Positions 54,991-64,000 of a DNA stretch of 64,000 nt are shown here, one piece after another (the first letter of the stretch is position 1; every line of letters begins with the position of its first letter). The notes beneath the pieces are model-generated. The model was not told the DNA's origin, did no database searches, and saw only the letters and a list, made by a program, of their open reading frames with translations. Source of the DNA: Diplocarpon mali (taxonomy: Eukaryota > Ascomycota > Leotiomycetes > Helotiales > Drepanopezizaceae); assembly GCA_024741835.1 (NCBI GenBank), contig JAENRP010000010.1:124001-188000 (forward strand). Reading direction: 5' to 3'. Both the position numbers and the translations under genes were made by a program.

Positions 54991-56030
54991 TTCGGTGCAT
55001 AGGACAGGACAGGGAAGGACAGGGCTGGCTTACCTATGTCAGCGTTTTTGGGACAGGGCCTGGGAAATACAAATGAAGTGTGTTCCCAAGGCCAAAATCG
55101 GCTCTTCGAGGTAGGCGCCGGCGCGGAACAGTGCAAGCAGCTTGGAACCCTTCAATTCCTCAGTGTGGCAGTGATAAAATGTGGGACATAAGACCTTCAA
55201 TCCTCTCATGACTTCCAGGGTCGGTCTCAGTGTCTGAAGACTATCCGATTCGAAAATCCCGCCCCATTTGTGGAGGTGTGAGAGGCGTCTCACCGAGCTG
55301 CATGATGGCCGCTCCGCTTCGGGCATGGCTCTGGCCATTGTTCTCCCCAGTTTCGCCATGTCGAAGATTCGGACGAGGGCTTCGTACTACTGAGTTTGTA
55401 CTCGAAAGCCTTGGGCTTCCAATATCCAGTCCCCAATACGAAGCAATTTAGTCTAGGGAGTTGCCGCATGCCTCGAGCCAGGATATCTGCAGCCAGGTAT
55501 TTGTGGCCTTTTCGAACTTCATGAATGTCCCTGGAAATTCGTAAAACCTGAGAGATGCCTGCCTCCAATGCCAGGAGCTCCGTGCCAGACAGTGGTAGTC
55601 TTGCTGCGTCGATACGACAATCTAGCGCTTATATTACCTGGATGGCTCTCTTCCCAGGCTTGGGACTCCGCTTTTTCGCGCTCCATACCAGTCGGCGTTG
55701 GCTAGACAGAGGAAACGTCCTCGAAATCTAATCTGGGAATATACATGGTATCGTATCTCACGGTGCGGACCTGGCGAGCCAGATATGGGGTTCCAAAGAC
55801 CTCTTGAAAGACCTCTCGGTCTTTCACGTAGGGGCTGAACCACAGGTCGCTAAATAGAGACATCATCTTCGAACAGCGGTCAAAATTCCGATCCACGAGG
55901 TCAAGGCTCTTCCGGTCGGAACTTAGCAGTAAGTTAGCGATTTTCATGAAAAGTCCGCGCGGCAGATTGAGCGAGCGAAAGGTGTCATGGAGATATAGCG
56001 CATTTCGGGAGGAACTTCGATCGCATGGCT
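54991..56030 (-). pseudogene. Fragmented F-box protein gene
   Basis: On the - strand, LNLPRGLFMKIANLLLSSDR and KSLDLVDRNFDRC read as an F-box. WFSPYVKDREVFQEVFGTP and LARQVRTVRYD follow, the usual post-F-box text in fungal F-box proteins, ending at TAG near 55702. A second block in another frame (SRDIHEVRKGHKYLAADILA, GMRQLPRLNCFVLG) ends at 55290. A third (SHLHKWGGIFESDSLQTLRP, LKGSKLLALFRAGAYLEEPI) runs to about 55039. These would be successive LRR-like parts of one protein. A GTAATA donor near 55640 may explain one break; the others look like frameshifts. No clear ATG with good context opens the F-box block. Either a pseudogene or a gene with poorly sequenced segments. Confidence 0.5.
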
Positions 56031-56669
56031 GGGTTCTGGATTCTATTGCAGACTGGTAACCGTAGTAGCAAACCGACAGGCTCGGCTGGCTGGGATGCAT
56101 CGGTCCGGACAGTGTTACACATGTTATGGGCCGTGTTGATGACTCTCTTGTTTTCAAAATGTACAGAAGTGCACAATGGTATGGGATGATTCGAAAACGC
56201 TGAATATCGCGAAGATAGAAACAAGAAGTTGCTAAATTGGCCTGCTTGGACTGCGCTTTCCGCGTGGTTCTTGAACGGAGGTGAATGTGACTCTGATGCA
56301 CGGAAAGAGCTTTGGTCTGAGCCTCACCCTTATCCCACCCTGCTTCTCGTACAACCTGACTTCGATGGTTGCGCAGCTCAGGACGTCGAAGTTGCAGCTT
56401 ATATACATCCAACTTTCGGTTAACAATGCTCAAAATATGCTATAGGGCCCTAGGGGCGAAGTAAACTGACCAACGAGGGTGGTCACGCCGAAAAGAAAAT
56501 AAGTCTTGAACTAACATATGCGTTTATCGATTAGCCAGTAACGTTTTCCATGAATGTTTACTCTGGTAGCAATACAATCCGACGCAGAAACACAGAGAAA
56601 AACAACCAATCAATCATACAAACCTCTTGACTCCTACCTCGTACTGTACAATAAAAAGGTTGGGCCAGC
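56031..56669. other. Upstream of the F-box remnant, no supported gene
   Basis: The leftward frame from 56433 runs into the F-box block, but its upstream part is not protein-like. The 3' flank of the GPI protein gene lies at 56600-56669, with an aataaaaagg-like poly(A) region near 56650. Confidence 0.45.
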
Positions 56670-58191
56670 CTACAAGTAGAAAAACACAGCAAGAGATCCG
56701 GCAAGAATAGCAGCAAGACTCATGCCGAATGCCGACGCCATGGCAGTAGAGACAACTTCGGGACCGCTGGATCCAGAGCCACTTCCAGCAATGGAGTCCG
56801 AACTGCTTCCAGAGCCGGAGTCGGAGCCAGAAGAAGAGCCGCTTCCAGAATTTGCCCCTGCGGCAGCTCCAGCTCCAGAACCTGAAGTACTGCCAGACCC
56901 AGATCCAGGGTTAGCGCCGGCATTGCCAGTGTAGTTACTAGCGCCAGCACCAGAGCCTGAAGTATTAGCCGATCCTGATCCAGGAACAGCTCCATTATTG
57001 CCAGTAGAGTTGCTTGCACCAGGGCCCAAGATGCTTCCGGAGCTTGGATTGTCAGAGCCCTCACCAGAAGAGCCATCAACGGACTCTTCATCTGCATCTT
57101 CCTCGTTAGACCCCGAGCCAGACTCATCTTCTTCATCGTTGTCATATTCGTCTCCGTCAACAACAACCGGGCCATGCATACATTGGCAGGTGGCTGAAGT
57201 GCAAGTCGTTGGGCATTTCTTTCCGGTGACGATGATGATAGTAGTCTTGTTGCTGGAGATGGCGTCGTCGGGGCAGACGGAGAGAGGGTCTGTAATGTTG
57301 GAGTACGCACCGCAGTTAGAGCTGGGGAGAATGGGGCAGCTTTGAGCAGAACAGATGCTCTGAAGTTGCTTTCCTTGACCGGGAACGGGCTCGGTGGCCG
57401 GCAAGCATTTATAGTTGAAGAGTTGGTCCAATGCCAAGCCAACAGGACCAAGGTCTGCAGGATCGACTCCAAAGGAGAGGGCAGCAGAAGCGACCTGTTC
57501 GATGAAGTAGGTGACCTCGGCGTGATCGAGGTTCATGTACCTTGGCGGATCAACAGTTGCAAATCAACAAGACGGCAAGGCCTTACTTGTGAACTTCATA
57601 CATCGAAGGATGACCAGAGTAGTGGCCAAATGTCGATCCCTGATCTCCTTGATGACTGCATCCTAGGAGAATACCAAAGTATTCGTAGAGATGGGTCAAG
57701 AGGTCACTGGTCGTGTAAGCAGAGCATCGAGGCCGGGTTTGTGATACTTACTACTGTCTCGAGCCGCTGCTATTCGAGGGCTTGTCCATCATTAGAGGAG
57801 CAGCTCCGCCGTCATCCAGGAAGTTCACGGCTTTAGGAGTTCCACCTGCATTGGTCGAAGCCAGGCATCCATTGAAGTATGGGAGGAGGTTGACAGCCTT
57901 GCCATCGACGACCGCTGGAGCGAGGATGCCCGGAACCGCCGTGCCAGTCTTGCTCTCGGTATCTGCGAGCCGTCAGTCCAAGCACGCTAAGACCGGGGAG
58001 AATCCAAGGAAAGAAGTATGAATACAGTTGCCAATGACCGCCGTGTTGACGACTGCCGTCAACAATTTGAGCTGGTTGGCCGCGGAGTTGTCCTTGAAGA
58101 GGGCGGCCGTGTACTTGTCGCAGAAAGACGGAGGGTTCTGGGCAGCGACCGTACCAGCTGCGGCGGCGGCGGCTAGGGACTTGAAGTGCAT
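56670..58191 (-). CDS. GPI-anchored protein of a conserved unnamed ascomycete family
   Basis: Exons 58191-58026, 57962-57752, 57706-57587 and 57540-56670 give 455 residues. Introns are 63, 45 and 46 bp, all phase-consistent. Signal peptide MHFKSLAAAAAAGTVAAQ is followed by PSFCDKYTAALF and NTAVIGNYTESKTGTAVPGI, then VNLLPYFNGCLASTN, DLLTHLYEYFGILLGCS and YEVHKYMNLDHAEVTYFIEQ. Each intron junction restores this conserved text. A Cys-containing region (CSAQSCP, CPTTCTSATCQC) leads to an acidic Ser/Gly-rich stalk with about 15 SGSG-type repeats, and a hydrophobic GPI tail (SLAAILAGSLAVFFYL). I know the pattern from uncharacterised extracellular proteins. The helical part with Tyr-Phe and His residues might be globin-like, which is only a guess. 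It sits at the cell surface by architecture. Confidence 0.87.
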
Positions 58192-59680
58192 TGCTGCGAT
58201 TTAGTGCAGCGAAATGGGGCGCGAGATGATCGAAAGAGATGCGGAGGAGGTTTGATGGAATTGGATACCCAAGCGACGAAGCAAAAGTTGGTTTGTGTGA
58301 TGCAAATGCTGATGATGAGATAATGGAAAAGGAAGAAAAAACGAAGAGGGGGAGAAAAGGTTGGGGGGAGAGAAGGCTTTTTGTATAAGGGGGTTCAGCG
58401 AGAGAGGAAAGAGCGGGGGAAGGGAAAAGGGAGAAGACGAGGAAGGAGCGATGCCGGAGATACAACAAGACAGGGCTTCTCACGTGCCAGGGGAGGCAGG
58501 CAGGAACAGCTCAACCACGAGCGACAAAGGGAAGTCTGCTGTGGTCGGTGATGGATAAGCAAGATACTTTCAGAACAGTTCTATGAGTCGGTGTATGCCT
58601 CCGGAAAACACTGAAGAGTTTAATTTGTTGATGCGGCTGGTAGTGATAGAATATTAAAGCGTTTCCCGAGCTTGAACTGATCAGAGCACATCAATCTCAT
58701 CTCACCGTCAGCTCGATCTAGGTACCAGACTGGGAGTACCGAGAAGCAAGGGAACAACAGTGACCCAGGGGTGGAATATGTAAATAGCCTTCAGCTCCAG
58801 CATTTTTATGCATCGGACATCAGGAGGGATGCTCTCTAGCTTTACGATACTACCATAATCCTCGCGTACCTTAAGAAATCGAGTTCATAGCCATCTCATA
58901 GTGCTGATCTGCCTACCGCCGCGTGGAAAACAAGTATCAAAGTACACGATAACGCAATATCTAGGCTGCAAGAAAATCAACCGGGAGACCTAACTGCTCC
59001 ATCCCGGCACAAGGGTCTTTCAATCGTATACAAGAACAAAACACGCGAATCGGCCACTGGAGCGACAGCGACATCAGAGTAGCTGCTAGGTGCAGCACTA
59101 ACACTAGAATATGGAGCAGAAACTCTTCTCCCAAGGGCTTCAGAAGACGGCTATTCAGCTCATACATTTCCAAGAAAGTAGAAGCATTGCCGTCTTAATG
59201 ACACGAGCACCACGAGCACCACGAGCCAATCAGTCCTTTGGAAGAATCCACTGTTGCGGAGTAGTACTCGCCAATCTGCCTGGACTCGATACTGTAATTC
59301 CCCAACTCGTCCATACCAGAGAGGACCGCAAGAGATATAAAGAACGCTGGGTCCGAGAGCTTGAAAACAAGGTCATGTAAACGTGACCATCAACTCAAAC
59401 GCGCAGGAGAGTAGAACATGAGGTACTTCCTTTACTGACCGTGACTTTCACTATGAGGCTTCACGAAGCAGATTATCGGCAGACAAGAAGCCCAAGTCTC
59501 TCCTCCTTTGATATTGGGCGGCTCATTATGTTGGTGAGACGTTGTTGGATCAAGAGAGGTCGAGGACTCACTAGGCGAGCAACGCAGCGGGATTCCTTGG
59601 CGGCGATCTCATAGCCTCATGGTATCAATCAACGTTCAGGACTCATGATAACTACCCCGCCATCACAACAACACTGCGAG
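58192..59680. other. Divergent intergenic region, no supported gene
   Basis: It separates the leftward GPI protein from the rightward DUF2011-like gene. A purine-rich leader lies at about 58320-58450 on the + strand. A 9-bp unit (acgagcacc) is repeated near 59205-59225. Confidence 0.5.
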
Positions 59681-60784
59681 ATGTTTGACCTCCCAAACGC
59701 GAAAAGGTCTGCTCCCATCTCAAGCACATGTGACATAAACTGGTAGCTAATAATAAAAGCAAGAATCCGCCGTTGCGATTTTGCACGCTCGCGATCCGCC
59801 TCAGCCTCAGACACCGACAATGAAAACGAGGACGAGACATCCGCGCGCGCAGAATGGGAAGCGCAGTTACGAGCAAGGCTCGCGGCATTGTACGGGCCGA
59901 TTGAGCTCTCTGCGCCTCTCCCCACAACTCCAATGAGCAATGCCGTTCAATCGAAACTGTTGACGAAAGCTACATTACGGCGCAAATCAACTGCAGCACC
60001 CTCTTCAACCTCGGACTCGGCGTCCGGCTCCTCAATCCAGGAAAAGCCAGCGCTGGAGGACGAAGAAGAAAAGGAGGAGCAAGAGCACCAGCAAGAGTTC
60101 GAGTTCGCCCTCTTTGCTCAGGATAAAGCCTCCCCCTATGCGCGCAAAATCATACTCAGCAATGATGACGAAATACAAGGCCCGGGGCGCATCCTACGTC
60201 CGCGACCGCACACGTATTACTTCGCTGCTCCCGCTACGGGCAGAGCGAGGGAGGAATTTGAGTTTGCGGCCGTTAGTGGGGCTGATGTCCTGAAGAAGAG
60301 GGGGCAAAGGGCATGGGGATTAGAATGCCAGTGGAGGGCTCGGGTTCTGAAGGGGCCGCCCATTGCCAAAGTCCCCGTTGCAGGTTCTGGCTCGGGAAGC
60401 GCTGGGAAGGCGAAAGCGGATCCTAGACCAGATCCCACGTCCCGATTGCCACAGGCAGACACCGGAGCCGGTCCGGATGTACCGCTGCAACCTCCGAACG
60501 AACCGGTCCGAACGAGAGCGAGACCGAAACCGAACAAAAAGCGCCGCATTCTTCTTCGCGAGAGACGCAGGAGGATTTCCGCGGAAGAAGAAGCGCGGAG
60601 GAAGATAGCGGCGAGCAGAGAGGAAGCGGAGAGAGCGAAGAGGGTCAGGAGAAATAGGGAGAAAAAGGTCAAGAGGCGGCTCAAGGAGAAAGCCAAGAAA
60701 GCTGAAGGGAAGAGCCGAGCGGCAGAGGGAAACCAGCCTGATGTACAGACTGCCGAAGGAAGCCAAGAGGATGCCCACGCTTAG
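59681..60784 (+). CDS. DUF2011-like basic fungal protein
   Basis: Exons 59681-59706 and 59764-60784 give 348 residues. The first exon encodes only MFDLPNAKR (last codon split). The 57-bp intron has donor GTCTGC and ends GCAAG, joining RIRRCDFARS. Downstream are EWEAQLRARLAALYG and FEFALFAQDK, then GRILRPRPHTYYFAAP, EFEFAAVSGADVLKKRGQRA and WGLECQWRARVL. The FEFALF, PRPHTYYF, GADVL and QRAWGLE blocks match what I recall of DUF2011, a fungal family. The C-terminal third is a Lys/Arg/Glu-rich helix or coiled coil (RRRRISAEEEARRKIAASRE and on), which suggests nuclear or nucleolar location. Function not established. A longer frame opening at 59888 starts with TTG and is not the true start. Confidence 0.87.
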
Positions 60785-61738
60785 GGCGAGACATCCACAC
60801 TCTCCAGATCAACTCGATAATCCTCATCACATGCCCGTCCTATACCTACAGCCTCTCAGCCTGCTAGGACGCTAGCCCCCAAAGGTCACGTGACTCTCCC
60901 GGTCAGGAGGCCCCCATACGGTCTCTCCCTACCTATAGCCCCGGATCCTCCAGCACGACCAACCCAAGGTACCTTGCCCCGCAGGCCCAATCTCCCCAGA
61001 CAGCCATCTCACTGGCCTGGCACACGGGGGTCTTCAATGCCAGACCGGAAGGTAAGCTTCGTGGCGATAAGTGTGTGTAAGGTGTCCCTGGCCGATAGGT
61101 AGAGCAGCGGATGTACGATATCGTCGTCAAACTGTGTTAGCGCATGCCTTCGATATTGTGTTTACTCTGTTAGGTATCAAAATGTATGTTGATAGACATC
61201 TCGCATGATATTACAGCGTCATCGAAGCTTACGTTGAAAACCAAAGATGCCAATTCAAGTACAGTGTCAAACTTTTTTTCAGATTTTCACCACTTGATTT
61301 CAAGATTAGCGCCACGAATTGAACTACGTATTGATTCACCGCTTCACATTCTTGAACTTTTCTTCATTCTATTTGCTATAAAAGGGTTCGGGTTCTTTCC
61401 CTTCCCTTGTCCACTGTGGTATCTCCTACTCCCTAGTCCATATACACCAACGCACGACGCCCTGAAAACACTCAACACCCAAGGCCAATATCAAATGCAA
61501 GGGCTGAGTAAAAAAAAAATGCTACATGACAGATAGGAACGAGGAAAAAAGGGGCCAAGAATAAAATGAAGATCAAAAAGAAAAGCAGTCTGAAACGCCA
61601 GCAATGAATGGCTGAACGGAGGTAGCTTGCGAGGATGGACGCCAGGACAATGCACCCCTTCCGAATCGCACCTCCTAGTAGGGGACTCCATTGATCAGGG
61701 GGGACGCAGATTAGAGGAACGAGGAAGAACATATCAAA
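60785..61738. other. Convergent 3' region, no gene
   Basis: It lies between the stops of the DUF2011-like and GAS2-domain genes. AT content is higher near 61180-61380. No domain-bearing frame. Confidence 0.5.
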
Positions 61739-64000
61739 TCACAACTCTCCTTTCCTGAACAACCTCTTTGTCCCACCCACCCTGTCCATCTGCCCGAAAT
61801 AGTTCCCCTCCCCCTTCGCACCCCCTGGCTTCCCCTTCGCCTTCTCCGCGCTCGCCAACCGGACTTTTTCCTTTATGCTCTCCACCCACTCCTGGTCCCT
61901 CTCGCTGATCACCAAATTCTTGCTCTTGGGGCCAGCGAGTCCCAGGTTGGAATCCTCGTCCGTCCAGCTCATACGCGAGCTCCGCCCCGTCTCAGGGCTG
62001 GATTTGGTAGACGGTGGAGTCTCGTAGGAGCGTCGAGCAGTAGTCGTTGGTAACGGCGTAGACGGAGCGCGGCTTCCGGATAAGCGGGGGCGTGTGGTCG
62101 CTGGGTCAGAGAATGAGGACTCGCCGACTGATTTTCGCGTCTTGCGTACGTGGAGGCTGAAACTGCTACCGGGTCTTTCGCGCTCCAGCACGCTCTGAGC
62201 ACGCGGTGCTGGGCTTGAGCGACCGGGTGTTATGGTGGATGAGGAGGATATTTGGCGGGAGGGCAGATCTTGGATCTCGATCTTGTCGACCGATTCTCGT
62301 GTTGAGCCGGCGCGGCGGCCGTGGTGGCTAGCGTACTCTTTGAGGTATTCACCGAGATCTGCCCAACCACCGCCGACTCGTACCATCACCCGCTCGCCGT
62401 GTTCGCCAACTAGGCGCACGAAAAGCTTAATGGGTGCTTCGCCGGTGGAGCGGGAGAGGTGGTAGAGTTTAACCTCGGGGTTGTTGCTCGGCGCTCGGAT
62501 TCGAGAAGAAGTCTTGCCGTAGGCTGGGGTAAGCGTGAAGGATGGCGTTGGGGCTCGTGATGCGCTATAGTTGCTCATGCTGGAGCTTGACCGGGCGGAT
62601 GGTGTGATCGACCGTCTACTCCTCTGGGGGCGCAGAGTATGCGATGAGATAGGGGTTCCATCGGATTCCGAGGTCAAGCGGATACGCGCAGGAATGGACT
62701 CTAGGAGAGAACTGATCTGCTGCTGCAATTGCTCATCACTGTTGGCCTTCGTTGGACTACAGATCATCGGCGTCGTTGCTACATCAAGATTGCCGAAGAT
62801 GGGAGCTTCGAGCGGCGTTGACGGGATGTTGATGAAAGGAGTTGACGGGGCTGTGCCTGACGATGGAGTGAGTGCAGGATCTTGCGCTGGACGCAGCGCG
62901 GGACGAATGGGCATTCCAGAGGGGGAGTCAGGCAGACTGAGGCTGTACGACTTGCTGCTGCGATGCCCAACACGCCCTTTCAACGGGGACAATTCGCTGT
63001 CTTCAGGAGGCCCGACTGGCTCGTCTGATACCGGGGATCCAATGGGGGACAGTGGGGATTCGCTGACCCTGCTAGTGACGATATTCGAGGCGACTGAAGC
63101 TACGCTCTCTCGGCGAGGTGTCAAGATTCCTCTGGTTGCACTGTCAATAAAGGATGCTGGTAAGAGAGGCAGGTCTGAGGTGCAACAGATAGATATGATG
63201 CTCTGAGGAGGCACAACCATCCAAGTACCAGGTACTCCTTCCACAAGAGTCGGAGGGTCGTCCACGGTACGGAGAAGGCATTGATGTTTGACGTTGATGG
63301 TAGAGGATGATACAGACGAGACTGAAAGAGGGTTATTGGTCCGGGTCAAACTGCCATCCAGAGGCATTGATACGGAATACTGTGCATCTGTAGCACCATG
63401 GAAGGTTACCTCGGCGGAAGCAGGACTCCGAGGGATGGAAATGGGCTGTGCCGATCTCTCGATAGGGATCGTTGGAAGTTCTCGATCAAGGACTTGGAGA
63501 CTCTTTTCGCGGAAGCCCTCACTAGATGTCAGCTCGCGGACCGCGATGTCGCATGGTTCGCAAAGACCGTCGACACTTTGAAGCTCGGGCCGAAACGACC
63601 TCTCTTCAACGACGGGTGACAGCATCGAGTGTGACGAGTCACTGGATGAAAGGCCCGACATGAAGGGAGCACAAGATCTTGTTGGCGTCTCGGTGCCATC
63701 CAAGCTCGGAACGATCCTGATCGGAGTCAAAGTAGCTTGCGCGATGGCTGGCAATGCAATCATGTCGGGGTTTTCAGTTGATGGTTCGGGACTTCTCTTC
63801 GGAGACACAGGGTTCTCTGCAGGCTGTGCGTCTTGGATCTCACGTGAAGGCTCAGCAGTGGCGTATCCAAATATTGTGGATAATCTCCGGTGAGAATCTT
63901 CACCGTGGGAGTCGTGGACTTCTGCGTTTAAATCCTGGTGATGGGAACACTTCACCATTATCCACTCGTCTGTTGTCTCCTCGGGCACATCTTGATCAGG
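61739..64000 (-). CDS. GAS2/GAR-domain cytoskeleton-associated protein (N-terminus off right edge)
   Basis: The frame is open from base 64000 to a TGA at 61739-61741, at least 753 residues. A GTG at 63988 is not the start; in-frame text continues upstream (DQDVPEETTDEW), so the N-terminus is outside. Most of the protein is disordered and Ser/Pro-rich with many SP sites (SPLSPIGSPVS, LTPRRESVAS). Near 62310-62440 is a compact domain (IKLFVRLVGEHGERVMVRVG, GGWADLGEYLKEYASHHGRR) that matches the GAS2-related (GAR) domain, which binds microtubules in animal spectraplakins and Gas2. The C-terminus has a helical ERDQEWVESIKEKVRLA segment and a GNYFGQMDRVGGTKRLF end. A role at microtubules is inferred from the GAR domain. 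Confidence 0.88.
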   Translation of the reverse strand, partial: PDQDVPEETTDEWIMVKCSHHQDLNAEVHDSHGEDSHRRLSTIFGYATAEPSREIQDAQPAENPVSPKRSPEPSTENPDMIALPAIAQATLTPIRIVPSLDGTETPTRSCAPFMSGLSSSDSSHSMLSPVVEERSFRPELQSVDGLCEPCDIAVRELTSSEGFREKSLQVLDRELPTIPIERSAQPISIPRSPASAEVTFHGATDAQYSVSMPLDGSLTRTNNPLSVSSVSSSTINVKHQCLLRTVDDPPTLVEGVPGTWMVVPPQSIISICCTSDLPLLPASFIDSATRGILTPRRESVASVASNIVTSRVSESPLSPIGSPVSDEPVGPPEDSELSPLKGRVGHRSSKSYSLSLPDSPSGMPIRPALRPAQDPALTPSSGTAPSTPFINIPSTPLEAPIFGNLDVATTPMICSPTKANSDEQLQQQISSLLESIPARIRLTSESDGTPISSHTLRPQRSRRSITPSARSSSSMSNYSASRAPTPSFTLTPAYGKTSSRIRAPSNNPEVKLYHLSRSTGEAPIKLFVRLVGEHGERVMVRVGGGWADLGEYLKEYASHHGRRAGSTRESVDKIEIQDLPSRQISSSSTITPGRSSPAPRAQSVLERERPGSSFSLHVRKTRKSVGESSFSDPATTRPRLSGSRAPSTPLPTTTARRSYETPPSTKSSPETGRSSRMSWTDEDSNLGLAGPKSKNLVISERDQEWVESIKEKVRLASAEKAKGKPGGAKGEGNYFGQMDRVGGTKRLFRKGEL

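Overview
The window is nuclear DNA from a filamentous ascomycete (Pezizomycotina), from a draft assembly. The evidence is mostly short introns (about 45-80 bp, two longer ones in RPB4) with GT-AG ends and CTAAC/CTGAC-like branch sites, recognisable fungal core genes (ALG6, RPN10, TRS23, RPB4, borealin/NBL1, AIM6), an ascomycete laccase ending in DSGL, several GPI-anchored wall-type proteins, and three runs of N (8904-8979, 25130-25229, 46829-46845) plus one single N. Gene models were made by eye, by joining reading frames across plausible splice sites and checking phase arithmetic. No searches were run. I do not name a species.

Layout. 1-919 (-) is the start of a conserved disordered protein running off the left edge. 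3049-6484 (+) is a membrane-anchored sterol-ester-hydrolase-like lipase. 9151-10837 (-) is a Dal5-type MFS transporter, and 12481-14670 (-) a nine-exon secreted laccase. 14.7-19.3 kb has no convincing gene but holds a 612-bp insert bounded by 28-bp direct repeats, and several minisatellites. 19295-20299 (+) is a Kre9/KNH-like GPI protein. 21691-23518 (-) is ALG6. 25597-26222 (-) is a NUDIX protein beside an assembly gap.

A compact housekeeping block follows: 26726-27899 (-) borealin/NBL1, 28296-29239 (+) RPN10, 29622-30211 (-) TRS23, 30582-31406 (+) RPB4. The first two and the last two are head-to-head pairs with about 370-400 bp between start codons. After a fold-back element at 32.0-32.2 kb come a single-pass Cys-rich membrane protein (32679-34287, -), an AIM6-like phosphodiesterase (35982-37284, -), a 46-bp minisatellite, a small Ala-rich GPI protein (39654-40133, +), a CTACTTG-type simple-sequence array, a weak disordered ORF (41730-42683, +) and a conserved fungal protein (43315-44160, -).

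From 44 to 56 kb the sequence is gene-poor and decayed: a broken ammonium transporter (about 46.6-48.4 kb), a small secreted protein (49024-49949, -), a broken large membrane protein (about 52.0-53.9 kb) and a fragmented F-box gene (about 55.0-56.0 kb). The right end has a GPI-anchored protein of a conserved unnamed family (56670-58191, -), a DUF2011-like basic protein (59681-60784, +) and a GAS2/GAR-domain cytoskeletal protein entering from the right edge (61739-64000, -).

Functional links are loose. ALG6 and the GPI/secreted proteins belong to the secretory and cell-wall side, with TRS23 in vesicle tethering. RPN10, RPB4 and NBL1 are core nuclear genes. Laccase, MFS transporter, ammonium-transporter relic and F-box relic look like accessory content. 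I see no biosynthetic cluster and no defence-type operon. The most unusual signals are structural: the 28-bp-bounded insert, the fold-back element, the laccase splice-site oddities and the split start codon of TRS23.
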